Below, one piece after another: positions 1-11,186 of a stretch of DNA of 64,000 bases. This stretch comes from Adiantum capillus-veneris (taxonomy: Eukaryota > Streptophyta > Polypodiopsida > Polypodiales > Pteridaceae): NCBI GenBank assembly GCA_014529385.2, contig CM043953.1:62061872-62125871 (forward strand). Reading direction: 5' to 3'. The position numbers and the translations under genes are program-made. The notes under the pieces are model-generated. The model did not search any database. It saw only the letters and a list, made by a program, of their open reading frames with translations, and was not told the DNA's origin. Within the stretch, counting starts at the first letter, position 1, and each line of letters begins with the position of its first letter.

Positions 1-480
1 GCATAGCCATGTTCCATAGGCCAAGGACTACCCACATAACAAATCTCATGCCATTTTGATGAAATAGACATCCTACGCGTAGGATGTCTCCAGCATAATT
101 TGGACCTTTTGTGCAAAGAGTGACATCATGGGAGCCAATGCCACGGTGCAATGAGCCCATATACCAATTTTCAACCCATTTGGACATCACTTGCTACCTG
201 TTATGGACTTTCTACCCAATTTGTGACCTAAAGCCCGAATCAATCCAAAAAATCCACTTTTTGATGCCCAAATCCATATCCAAGCACATAGCCATGTTCC
301 ATAGGCCAAGGACTACCAGCATGCCAAGTATCACCCAATTCTAATGAAAAAGACATCATACGCGTAGGATGTCTAAATGGAAAATTTTGGCCAGAATTGC
401 ACTGTGAGCACATGCACAGTTTCACAAGTTCCTTTTAAGCTTTAATTTAATTTTCAAGTCATTTGATAGTTAAAACTCTA
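1..480 (+). repeat. Leader of non-autonomous LTR element with two palindrome-bearing repeats
   Basis: This is the visible part of the 5' untranslated region of the element that continues to about 4547; its 5' LTR lies outside the window. A segment of about 90 bp at 1-90 recurs at about 285-375. Each copy ends in a self-complementary block: 66-89 is a perfect 24-bp palindrome centred on CCTACGCGTAGG, and 351-374 is the same block with one mismatch. No coding potential is evident before 537. Confidence 0.6.
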
Positions 481-536
481 TTTCTCAGCTAATATGGAAA
501 AACGCTAACTTCGGACTACTGAGTGCAACAGGATCT

Positions 537-3500
537 ATGGCAGCCGTGAAGTCACCGGCAAAGAAGAAAAAAATGACCATTAAGGATTACCTAGAAGGAG
601 TGGAGCCCTTCGTCATACCAGAAGTAACACTAAAGCCCACCAGCACATGGATCCAAGAAGATCTGCTAGAGTCCAACGACCTAAAGATCTACCACGGAGT
701 GTTCAAAGACATTGAAGGGAATGTGATCGAGCTACCAATGCTACCGCGGGAACTCAATGAGTTCGTAGGAAGCAAGATGGCCGGGTACTTAGAGAAGATT
801 GATCTCCACAACTATTTTGAAGCAGTGCCGACAGGGGTTGACATAAATAGAGTCTTGGAGTTTGTGACAACAATAAAGGAAGATGGAGTGGCCAAAGTAA
901 CCGATCTGCAAGGCAGACCAGGAACAGAAATAGTCATCACGGAGCAAGTTGTAGCAGATGCACTAGACCTCTCCAACAAGGGAGATAGTGTAACTAAAAG
1001 AAGGGATGAGGTCAAGGTGTACACTGAGAAGAAAGGTAACTACACTTTTGAAGGATATTGCCAACCCAAGAGTGGCAATCATGAGTCAGTTGTACAACCA
1101 ATACTTCCATATGTGTACGAAGAGGCCACAAAAGTACAGAATGCCGCCAGGTGCAATTGCCACGACATTCACTTGGGCAATGATGAAGAGCACTCCAAAG
1201 ATAATCAATTATGCAGCATATATACATGACAACCTAGTGAAGATGGGTAACAAGAAGCCAACGTATATTGTGCCAAGAGAGCTAATCACTAAGGTGATTT
1301 ATGGGGCATTGCACGCAAAAGGAAGATGGCCTGACCCCCCATCACAGAACGACTGGCTGGGGTTCAAAGAAGAAGAGCCACAAGATTGAAAAGACGGCTA
1401 GAGCCTGTTCAAGAAGAGCATCCTGAGCAAAAGAAGGGAAAGAAAGAATTTGCCCAAGTGTCGGCAAAAGAGACAAAGTCACAAAAAGCGGCAAGACTAG
1501 AGCGGCTGATGGAGAGCTTCAGAGAAAAAAGATCCCTTAAAGGCGATTTGAGTGAACTCTGGAATCCGTCTCTAGAAGCAATGTCAGGATCATCCCGAAG
1601 GGTGCAGAGGGATTAGATTCAAAGATTACATTAAAAATTTTGAGATTCTTGATGCCGCACCAAAAAATATTCCGCATGTACCTTTTACAGAAGAGGAAGT
1701 GGAGCAGGTATGACAGAAACTGCTAGACGAGCAAGAGAGCCAAGAGAGAGAAATAAAGACAAAGGCAGACCGAGATCCAAAGAAAAAGCCTACATCTCTA
1801 CTGGCCAGCCCACAGCCCTCACCACTGCCCTCACCACCTCCTAGCAGCCCTCCACAAGAAGATAAAGAGGAGGAAGACAAACCAGAAGAACAAGAAGAGG
1901 CCATGCAAGAGCAGAGCCAGGAGCCGGAACCAAAGAAAGAGGCTAAGCCTCGAAGTGGGCAACAAGAGCCAAATGATTCATATAACACATTTTTGGACTT
2001 GCTAGCAGCAGGATACACAAAAGAAGAGGCTGCCACAGTCGCATTCGACTTGGCAAGCACATGGCCTAAGGAACAAATGCAAAGCATCAGGTTAGTAGAA
2101 CTAAAAGAGATGGCCACAGATACAGTGGACCTGCACCCGCCCTCCAATGATTGGGATGTGGTGATGACAAAGTTAACGGGGTTAAGAGAGCAGTCCATGG
2201 CTTCAGAAAGTGAGATGGTAGCTCTCAAGGCCACTGAAGTGAAGATAAAGTTGGAAGTAGACTCTTAATTTACAAGGACAAAGTCAAAGGCAGAAAGAGA
2301 GAGAAGCGGAGCTACAGGCCAATCTAGCAAGGGAATTGCAAAGATGCCAGGAAATGGAAAAAGAAAATCAGGTAGCAGCCCAAAGAATGCAAGGAGTTGA
2401 AGAGGAATGTCAGCAACTCATCAAATCATTGATAGATGCCGAGAACACAGAATTGAACGACCTCCTCGTGAATATGGGCGAAGAAGTTGAAACAAAAAAA
2501 CAGAAACTCCAAAAGCAGATTAAGGAGTTGAGAGGAAAGCAAGCGGGAGAGCAAGAAGGCACAGGGCCAACAACCAATGAATGCATAGATTTAGAAAATG
2601 TGGCAGATCCTGTGGACATACCCATGCAAGAGGAAATCCTAGAAGGATCCTCTCAAGAGCCACAAGATTTGACACAGGAAGAGGAGGAAATCTTCGTAAA
2701 GCAATAGAGGTGGAGATCAGAGAGACGACTAAGGAAGCCTTGGAATGGGGGCAGAGGGTTTTCAAATCCATGACTATCCAGAAGATCGACACCAGCAACC
2801 TCAGGCGCGAATGGCTTCAACCCTCTCTCCCATATCCTTTGCTGAAGTATGAAGCTGCCACCATCAATAAGAGGATTAGAGAAGAGCCTACAGTGACACT
2901 CTACAATGCAGATATCTCCCAACCAGAAGGGGTCAGGCTAATAGTTGACTCTCAACCAAAATGGAGGAAGGCCTGGATGACAAAGTACCCACAATACCTA
3001 ATCCATTTGGTAGAGGCACCGAAAAACATCAGAGACAACCTCAGCTTTTGTTCTCTACCAAGGATCAGGACGTGGAAGGCCCAAGCGATATTACAAAGGA
3101 GCCAACCCACTTGGCTGAATTATCCTAAGTTTCCGGGCTTGAAGGCAGGTGAGAGAATAAGTGTCCAATACATGGTGAAAACCCTAACGAGCACCATCAA
3201 ATTGTTCACTGGCTCACCTAACCTTACGTGCATCATGATGAAGAAAATCTATAAAACTCTTTTAGCAGTATTTGAGAAATTCAAGCCAGGCCAGGTGACA
3301 GACAATATCTTCTTCTTCCAAGATACTTATAGATGTGCCTATGATCTGTCTGGTCAGCCTTCCAAGGAGGTGATACATGCGTTGTATCAAAGAATAATGT
3401 TTCTACCATCCTATCACCTCCAGGCCTTTGAAGAAGCGTTCTACACCAGTTTCTTCACAATAAACATTGATATTTTTGGCCCAACAATGATGAATCTACA

Positions 3501-3546
3501 TGCAAGATACGAATCATTGATCAAGATGCGCAAAACCATACGATGA
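537..3546 (+). pseudogene. Broken coding chain of LARD-type retroelement (plant transposon-protein-like region, coiled coil, C-terminal domain)
   Basis: Several overlapping frames read as one decayed polyprotein: 537-1229, then 1006-1389, 1386-1616, 1903-2268, 2336-2707 and 2690-3546, with frameshifts or stops between them. The first part has a Lys-rich start (MAAVKSPAKKKK) and a globular region with the pattern of the putative plant transposon protein family (Transposase_32-like), which is a tentative assignment. The middle is Glu/Lys/Gln-rich and predicted coiled coil. The last 280 residues (about 2700-3546) are a well-preserved globular domain I do not recognise. No protease, reverse transcriptase or integrase is present, so the element could move only with enzymes from elsewhere. 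The chain ends just before the polypurine tract. Confidence 0.55.
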
Positions 3547-3584
3547 AGAAGCAGATCAGCGGCCATGTCAGGGACGACATGAGT

Positions 3585-3598
3585 AAGGAGGGGGGGAG
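3585..3598 (+). other. Polypurine tract
   Basis: The purine run AAGGAGGGGGGGAG directly precedes TGTTAGAGC, the expected arrangement for plus-strand priming just upstream of a 3' LTR. It fixes the element as plus-strand oriented. Confidence 0.75.
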
Positions 3599-4547
3599 TG
3601 TTAGAGCTGGACACACCCCACGGAAACTAACTACTCGGAAGATTATCATTTTTTGTAATTATTCATTTATTGAGGAAACCCGATTTTTCACCTTGTAAAT
3701 ATTGTGGCTTACAGAAGTTTCCAGATTGTATCCCAGTTTTGATAGTTAGATTGAGTAGATGGTTGATTTTGGAACTTTAGGGTTTGAGAATTGTAAGGTA
3801 TTTATACCACTTTTTGACCTTAATGAAAAACCCTTTGTCATTTTAAAAACAAGTTTTGAAGTCTGTGAGTGAGCGTACTGTGTACGAGAGAGAGAGTGTG
3901 AGCTTCATCTTGACGCTACGTGTGCACCGGTGGTCGCAATCGAATGTGGAGAAGTGTAGTGTATTGCCCTCAACGAGAGCTACGCGTCGATACCTACATT
4001 GCGCGCGTACGGTCCGGTTTTGCAAGCTCCTTCTACGAGCTTCATCTGGTGATTCGGTGAGCATACGTTGTCCGATTTTGCGTTGTAGCATATCCACGCA
4101 TTCACATTGAGTAGAGCTACACATTAGGTACTTTAGATTTCGGAAACGAAGACCTGCAAATTTCGACCAGACATCCTACGTGATTTTGCACCGAGTGTCT
4201 TGGGTTGGGGTTTTGGTTCATAGACCTTAGGGAGAGCGACCTATTGGTATTAGTAGGGTCTCCTTCAAGCTCTATGGTGTTTTGAGATTGTTTGATGGGT
4301 GTTCGGCTCTAGAAAGCGTTGTAAGAAGTTTCCTCTTATGCACTCTTGAAGACTGTGACTTAGATAATTGGTAGAGACCTCTGTAGGAATTAATTAGGAG
4401 TCGGTTGAGTGTAGGTTGACACCCCATGCTTGCTTCCACGCGCCTGCGGATCGAGCTTCATCCTTAGCTGACAAATCTTGTTAAACGAGTTCTCGTTGTG
4501 CTGACGTCCATCGCAGCGTATCCGTCCAACAACAATGCTTATTAACA
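3599..4547 (+). mobile_element. 3' LTR of the non-autonomous element
   Basis: It starts with TGTTAG immediately after the polypurine tract. The 3' boundary is uncertain: candidate ends in ACA occur at 4531, 4534 and 4547 (TTAACA, the inverse of TGTTA). Inside are a TATA-like stretch near 3799 (TATTTATACC), an A-rich polyadenylation-like region near 3825, and GC-richer U5-like sequence from about 3880. A short match to the leader palindrome arm (AGACATCCTACG) occurs near 4165. The paired 5' LTR is outside the window, so LTR identity cannot be measured. Confidence 0.6.
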
Positions 4548-5849
4548 AACCATGTGATGGAAAATAATATTTTGGTCTTCATCGATGTATTTGAAAAACG
4601 TTTATCATAATAAGGGTTGAATTCTTCCCAAAGAAAGGGGCATGAACATGAGTAGGCTTTGATGTAAAATAAAATGTTACGTCTCTAAGACACTATTTGG
4701 ATTAGAGGGCTCCACATATACCCACTAAAACAATAGTTAAGAATAGCAACCGCCTTTTTTGGGTTAGGGGCAAGACCTTTAGCAGATATAGTGTGACCGA
4801 ACGAGTACCTGGGGTTAGTAAGGATGTAGTCACACTAAGAATAGTTATTAGTTAGATGTTCCTGATGCAAGTATGCCAAAATTTATGTATTTACAAAAGG
4901 CCTTGCATGGTTGCATATAAGAAAAATAAATGTTGCATGTGTGACTATGCATGAGGCATACTTATCTCAAAATGTAATGTACATATGCCCATCTAGGTGC
5001 ACATGAAGCGGTATACTTACATGCTGGCAAAGCCAAGAGACCAACATGCTTTTTGGAGGATTTTGCCATGGATAAGTTCTAATTATCTAGAGCCATGTAT
5101 GGGCAGACATGTGGCTGTTTTGAGTAGCTTGTAAGAGGCGAACAACCAAGAGAATGGAAGGGGGGTCAAGAACGAGGTAATTGCCACAGTTTTTCAAGGA
5201 AAGAAAGGGGCTGCCAAAGCAAAGGAGCTATTTGGATGACCATATCTATATTTGTGGTTAGCTAGAGTATCTCAATAGAAAAAACATACATGCATGTGTG
5301 TTTGCGTAACAAGACACATCCCTTGGAGCATTGACTTGCAACATTAGTATCCACCCACTATTTGTTTCCTTCTTATTTGTTTTAAACATTTCACTGGAAA
5401 GTTTTTTGATTCAACGACATGTTTCCACTATAGTTGCGTCTCTTTTCAAGAAATCCTTCTTGGACATGAATTGTTTGTAAGCTGATGGACTTATTTAAGG
5501 ATGGTTTCTGAGCTAGTAGAAGCTAGCAATATATTTGTTCTAGAATCCAAAAATTGTTGGTGTTTTCCTTGAAAAGAGCTAGCACTAAAGAAATGTATTT
5601 CACACCTAGAATGTACTCGGATTCATTATGAGTATCAACTAGATGCCCTAATTAGGAAATTCTTAAATTCCACTCATTCTCCATGTACTTGCTCATTTAA
5701 TGTACTCGCAATATTTCACTCGATGCCTTAGTTGCCTTATCCCCTTGAGTGTTAATATAAAGAAATTTCTTATAAATTAAAGACAACGGTGTCACCTACC
5801 AAAGCGTGCTAAGATGGTAAGATGATGGAAACTCCTACTATGAGTGTTT
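4548..5849. other. Non-coding stretch, nothing recognised
   Basis: AT-rich sequence with no supported gene, RNA or boundary. Short open frames here have no family features. Confidence 0.5.
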
Positions 5850-6430
5850 CGGATGCAATTAGAACTTGGTTGGTTCTATCATCCTAACCATTTTCTTTGG
5901 GGAGTAAGAGCATGGCTTGGGGTGGAAAATTTCTACTTTTCAAACACGGTAGCAAGTAGCTCATTCACAAAGTGTGTCCCTCGATCACTCGTAATTTCAT
6001 GGGTAGCCAAACTTGCAAAAAATGTTATCATACAAAAACTTGGCCACTGTGCTAGTTGTAAATTCAAAGGTTGCCACTTCCTCGTCTACCTTAGTCTCAT
6101 ACTCTGTTTCCGCTATCCTCGTCTCACTTAGTCGCATACTCTGTTGCCACTAGAATGTATTGTTTGTTACCCGGTTAGCCTAAATGATGGACTAGGCCAC
6201 TGAAGTTGATGCCCGACCTCCCAAAGCGAATCCAGACAAGAGGCTTCTTGGCTTTCCGAGTAGGCCTGGAAGCACACTGTTGATAGTTTTCACATGTCTC
6301 GAAACACTGCACCAAATTTTTGAACATAAATGACCACCATAAGACACTTTGCATTATATGGTTTGTAGTGATATGGCCAAGGTAGTGAGCACTTGTAACA
6401 GTGGAGTGTGTAGCTCCCAAGATGTCTTGA
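5850..6430 (-). pseudogene. Ty3/gypsy integrase fragment (HHCC zinc finger and catalytic core)
   Basis: The minus strand from about 6420 down reads as the HHCC zinc-binding domain (HYLGHITTNHIM, then C-x2-C within CFETCENYQQC). It is followed after frameshifts by part of the integrase core, including the recognisable stretch SDRGTHFVNELL near 5985. Stops and frameshifts break it. There is no reverse transcriptase or LTR nearby in this orientation, so it is an isolated relic. A related integrase of the same subfamily (YWWKGVYKDV..CGTCQ) lies at 22260-23420 on the plus strand. Confidence 0.7.
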
Positions 6431-6499
6431 ACTTCTATACACGAATCCTCCCATGATTGTCTAGGGTCTACTTTTGATCAACAAAAAATTTTCCATGTA

Positions 6500-6720
6500 C
6501 ATGAAGATACTTTGATGTTTGTTGTTGGGTGTCTAGTGCAGCTTGCTGGCGATAACATGGATTCATATACCTTGATGGAGCTCGATGGAACAAAGCTCAA
6601 AGTTACCATAGCATGCAAAAAAAAATCAAGATGTTCAAGAGGAGAGATGATAATGATCCTTTTGATTCAGAAAAAAATGATGGTGAAGAACCTAATCTGC
6701 AATTGCTGAAAACACTGGCT
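6500..6720 (+). pseudogene. Gypsy integrase C-terminal tail fragment
   Basis: The plus strand reads YTLMELDGTKLKVTIA followed, after a frameshift, by a KMFKRRDDNDPFD-like stretch. This matches the tail of the integrase copy at 23200-23330 (KRIKLFKRR and similar). It is the expected neighbour of the fragment at 5850-6430 but lies on the opposite strand, so the two halves were rearranged or come from different copies. Confidence 0.55.
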
Positions 6721-7040
6721 ATTCTTGTGGCTGAAAACGCTATGCTCCTGCCGAGGGGGGTCTTGCTGAGAAGGTGCACTTGTTGAACACAGGTCTCTGC
6801 TGCCTCTTCTGGCAGATCTTGCAAGCGCTAGGTTTCTTATATAACTCTTTGGTCAAAGTTGTTGGCTCCATTCAACAACTTAGGGCTTATGATTGTGTTG
6901 GTTATGATACAAGAAAGAACAATCTCGTCTTTAGTGATACTAATCGTCTTGCATCCGCTCAAAACCCTACCCAACATCTTCCTCCAAAAAACCAAAACTC
7001 ATTCCAAAATCAACATCATAATAACCATTTTATGCAACCT

Positions 7041-7042
<2 letters not shown>

Positions 7043-7108
<66 letters not shown>
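7043..7108. repeat. (GT)n microsatellite, about 66 bp
   Basis: An essentially uninterrupted GT dinucleotide run. Open frames across it are repeat artefacts. Confidence 0.97.
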
Positions 7109-7110
<2 letters not shown>

Positions 7111-7379
7111 ACTAGTACAGGTTTGGATTAAAAAATCTACATTATCGGCTCTTCAATTCTTGGTATTCATCGGAGAAACAGTTTGTTAGTAAAACTTTAG
7201 CGGAAACAAACACAACCTTTGTGTGAATGCCAACCGCACACAACATGTTTAGCCACAAAGAAAGTGAAAAAAATTGTGAACTCTTTTTGGACAAACAACT
7301 TTCACGTTTGGCCCAAAAAAGAAGATGTATCTCAAAGGTGTATTTCATGGGAAGTGTATCCTCATCTTTGGTAGGTATC

Positions 7380-7493
7380 AACTCCTATAGCTACTAGATC
7401 TAGTAGCTAATAGATCTAAAAGAAACTAGAGCTCATATCTACTAGATCTAGTGGCTAATAGATCTAAAAGCAAACAAAGCTCATAACTACCAA

Positions 7494-7531
<38 letters not shown>

Positions 7532-7535
7532 TGAG
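7380..7535. repeat. Tandem duplication (about 57 bp) and (GT)n tract
   Basis: A block containing ACTAGATCTAGT and CTAATAGATCTAAAAG occurs twice in direct order between about 7390 and 7490, followed by a (GT)n run ending near 7525 in GAGAGTGAGAG. The surrounding 7110-9230 has no supported gene. Confidence 0.75.
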
Positions 7536-8249
7536 AGCCCATAATCTCAATCAAAATCTTAAAAATTAGAGGTTGTTTCATATAGTGCTCATCCCAAGTA
7601 GCAAGGTACTAAAACACACATGTCCTCATAAAATATATTCTATCCTTCCCCTCATGTCATGATACTTAGAGTCACAAATCCAACTCACAAATACTTAGGA
7701 TACGCAAGCATGGGTGGGGGACCAGTCATCCTGTGGCCTTTGTGGTGTGTAGTGAAAGACCTCACATGTATAGATTTTGGCTATTGGTGCGGGTTTTTAG
7801 TGCCTATGGACATGGTATTCCTCAAGGATGCCACTAATTGGGCTACACATTGGAGTTTTACTCTCTTCATCTTCATTTTGTCATGAATGAGACGATTTTG
7901 ATGATAACCCCTAGTCCATCATGCTCACCTTTTCCATGGCTCAATCCTAGAAAATTCCATGTCATTTTAATACCTGCCAATATGTCAACCTAGCAACGAA
8001 GTAAAATGGTCTACTATCTTTGAATGGGGAAGCAATACCATCTGACCAAACCCAATGTTCTTAGAATGTTATGCTAAGCTTTTGCAACTATTCATAATGT
8101 AGCATAAAAGATTGCTAAACAAAAAGGGTAACATGAGTCTTGTCATGTGATATGTTAAAAGTATTTTTGGACCACCTCTACAACACAAACATACATAATG
8201 TGGAAAAATAGTGTAATCAGGTCAAAAGTACCAATGCATTATCCCCTAA

Positions 8250-8460
8250 AGGGTAGCTAGTTATATGATAAAAAAAAGTACTAGTGAAATTTGATACCTT
8301 CCACCATGTGGTATACACCCTCAATGCAAGTAAAGTGGTAACTATCTATCTCTAGCTACATGATCAACAAAATTACTAGTGTTTGATACCTATCATGTGG
8401 TATACACCCTCAATGCAAGTAAAGTGCTAGCTATCTATATGTTGGTAGCTACCTCACATT
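8250..8460. repeat. Direct duplication with 89-bp period
   Basis: An identical 33-bp block (starting CATGTGGTATACACC) occurs at 8305-8337 and 8394-8426. Looser similarity around it (TAGCTA-rich) suggests a small two-unit tandem array. Confidence 0.8.
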
Positions 8461-9230
8461 AAACTACAACCATTATAAGTTGATCCTACGGGGTAGCTAC
8501 CAAATAAGGAAGCTAGGACGAGATTGATTACATACCATGCAAGGAAGAAACTAGCCAAAATACTAGCTCCCTAATTGATAGTTGTAGTGCCAAGGAAAAG
8601 GGTAGACATCCATTATCTTGGTAGCTATTGCAAAGTGGAAACCCCACCACACATAGAGTGATAGATACACAAGGCAGCTACCTAGGTCATAATTTTAATT
8701 TCAAAGGAGCATATAGATACCATGTGAATTTGATTTCTACCTTATATACTAGTCCCACCACAAGGAAATTTTATTATTATTATTATTAAAAAATGGAGTT
8801 TGGATTAAACCACAAAATTTATTGAACAAGCTCCAACTTGTGATCTACCATGACATTCAAAGGGGGTGGATGTTCTACAGTGGCACATAAATATAATAAA
8901 ATGATGAATAAAACCTAATTTTCATAATTTTAGATGCATGAAAGTGTATGTAAACTATGTGCAGATAAAGAGAGCTTTGTTGGGTATCTTTACATCAGTG
9001 AAGTGCGATAAAGAGTACTTTATCGTGGGGTGTGGTTACAACATTGAAGTGTGATAAAAGAGTACTTGAATGATGCATCTGTGATTGTGGAAATAGATTG
9101 CCTACCACTTCTTGGGATGATTACAATTAGGTTTAATGGCCAACCGACCGCCCATCACTAACTGCTACTAACCCTAAGTGTACAGTTATACACTTGTGTG
9201 AGCCACTAACACAAAGTAGAGTGTGTATTA

Positions 9231-9374
9231 TGCATAAGTGCATAAGATAGAGAAGAAAGAAATGGGGCACACAATGTGTGTTGGCTCTCCCCTTATAACC
9301 CGTGTGTGGGGCTACGATGGTGTGTGTGCGTATTCATCTTCGTTTTCCGCTGTGCTCCCTGCTCCTCTCCTTCA
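9231..9374 (+). mobile_element. 5' LTR of the copia element
   Basis: TG...CA sequence ending CTCCTTCA, two bases before the primer-binding site. It matches 21702-21871 along its length (TAAGTGCA.AAGATAGAGAAG, CACACAATGTGTG, then a GT-rich segment and CTTCCGCTGTGCTCCC-like end). The 5' boundary is inferred from where the similarity begins; if the 3' copy is truncated, the true LTR starts further upstream. Confidence 0.6.
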
Positions 9375-9376
9375 TT

Positions 9377-9387
9377 TGGTATCAGAG
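9377..9387 (+). other. Primer-binding site, initiator tRNA-Met
   Basis: TGGTATCAGAG is complementary to the 3' end of plant initiator tRNA-Met and lies 2 nt past the LTR end. The 900-bp leader from 9388 to 10295 has no recognised feature. Confidence 0.85.
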
Positions 9388-10295
9388 TTGGTTCATTCCC
9401 AAAATTACTTCCACGTGCGCGTGCACTTTCAAGAGTGCAAACAGGGTTCTGACTTTGACATCGGAAAATTTAGCATTCCGAGAGCGTTTCCACCGGGTTT
9501 CCTGGTGTTTTAACCCCTTTTGGAGCCATTCTTGCCATCAAAAACGTCATTCGAGCTATGGTTTAGGAGCTGCATTTTTCAGCTCTCTTTTGGTAGTTTG
9601 TGCTCCTCGTAGTTTAACTCCCTTTTGGTTTAGGGTTGTGATATTCTGGTTCTAGTTGGAGCAAATTTTTATGCGCACAAACTACCAAAAGAGAAGTTAA
9701 ACTGCATATGTATGAGCTCTTTTGAGAGCATTTTAACTCCTCGCAAGAATATTTCTTTGCATGCACATGCTTTTGGTGCCTGTTTGAGCGTCATTGACAG
9801 AATTGTACATCTTTGTGGGGATACTGCCATTGTACGCTTTTATGGAGCCATCTTTTGGCTAGTATAGCATTCCCGTCCATTTCTGAGACTTGGACCAGAT
9901 GATAGATATTTCTGAGACTTGGCTACACATTTTTCTGCATAACCTATATTGTTGAGGGTTGATAGCGTGAGGTTTTTATTGAGCTGGGGTATTCTCAAAT
10001 GTGGAAATACCTTCGGTGATATAGGTAGCTGGAGTATCCCTTACGAGGCCTCGCCATAGGACATGTATAGAGTAGTATAAGTTCTTTTGACACCGAGTTG
10101 GTGGTCTATGGTCAGTTTGACAGTTTATACGCCTCAGTTGGTCTCTATATAGTGTGCTTTTGAGAGGCACTATCCTCTTTTATGCTTTGTGAGTGACATA
10201 CTTGGCCATTTTGTCTCATATTTTGGTTGACATAGTCCAAATACAAAGGAGACTCTGCCAAAATTTTCCTAGTATCTTTTGGTAGTTTTGTCACC

Positions 10296-11163
10296 ATGTC
10301 TGCTAGCAAAGACCATGACATTTATGACATAAAGAAGTTTGATGACATTAATTTTCAGCTTTGGAAGATCCAAATGCATGATATGCTTGCCCAAAAGAAG
10401 CAAAAGTTGCCTATGGCATATGCGGCTAGAACTGAAGATATGCACATGACTCAGTTTAGTGGGAGGAGCTTGATGAGCTATGCAAGTCTACGATTAGACT
10501 GCACCTTGGTGAGTTGGCATACTTTTCAATGTTAGAATGCGAGTCTGCTCATGCTTTATGGCCAAAATTATGCGACACTTACGAAAAGGATACGGATAGC
10601 AATAAGGTTTTCATGAAGCGAAACTTTTCAACCTTCATATGAAGGAGTCAGCTAGCATTGCCAGCCATATCAATGATTTTGATTCTCTTTTTGCCTAGAT
10701 TTGTGCACAGTGCATGACCATTGATGATGAGATGAAAGCACTATTTTTACTTTGTTCGTTGTCACCCCTTGGGATTTCTTTTGGACAGCTGTTAGTAACT
10801 CTTCTCCTAATGGTATGCTAAAGTACGATGATGTTATCAGTGCACTTTTGTCAGAGGAGATGTGTCGAAAGACCATGACTAGCTCACATTATGGCAAAGC
10901 TCATTATGTGCAAAGGGATGATAAGAAATGTAAGGGACGTTCTTCGCAACGTGAGTCCAAAGAAAGAGGGCAATAGAGATGCATCAAAGGGTAGATCAAA
11001 GTCTCGTGGTTGCCGCAATGTTGAATGCCATTATTGTGATAAGTCTGGTCACAAGAAGGATTGTTATGCTTGGAAGCGCGACAAAGAGAAGGGCAAAGGT
11101 AAAGGCAAAGATATGATGATAAAGAGGAGAAACCAAAGAGTTCAGTTAGGATTGAAGAACTGA
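10296..11163 (+). pseudogene. gag: Copia gag, frameshifted, with CCHC zinc knuckle
   Basis: The N-terminus MSASKDHDIYDIKKFDDINF plus LWKIQMHDML is the typical start of plant copia Gag (capsid-like UBN2 region). The frame breaks after about 70 residues and resumes in others. Near 11025-11065 there is a zinc knuckle, CHYCDKSGHKKDC (C-x2-C-x4-H-x4-C), followed by a Lys/Gly-rich basic tail for nucleic-acid binding. Gag would form the virus-like particle. Multiple frameshifts make it non-functional. Confidence 0.75.
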
Positions 11164-11186
11164 ACATAGTTCAGGATGACAATGAT

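Noticed and set aside
5844-6131. Plus-strand 95-codon open frame
   Set aside because: It overlaps the minus-strand gypsy integrase core and has no features of its own.
6774-7131. Open frames ending in long Cys-Val runs
   Set aside because: The runs are the (GT)n microsatellite; the remainder has no recognisable domain.
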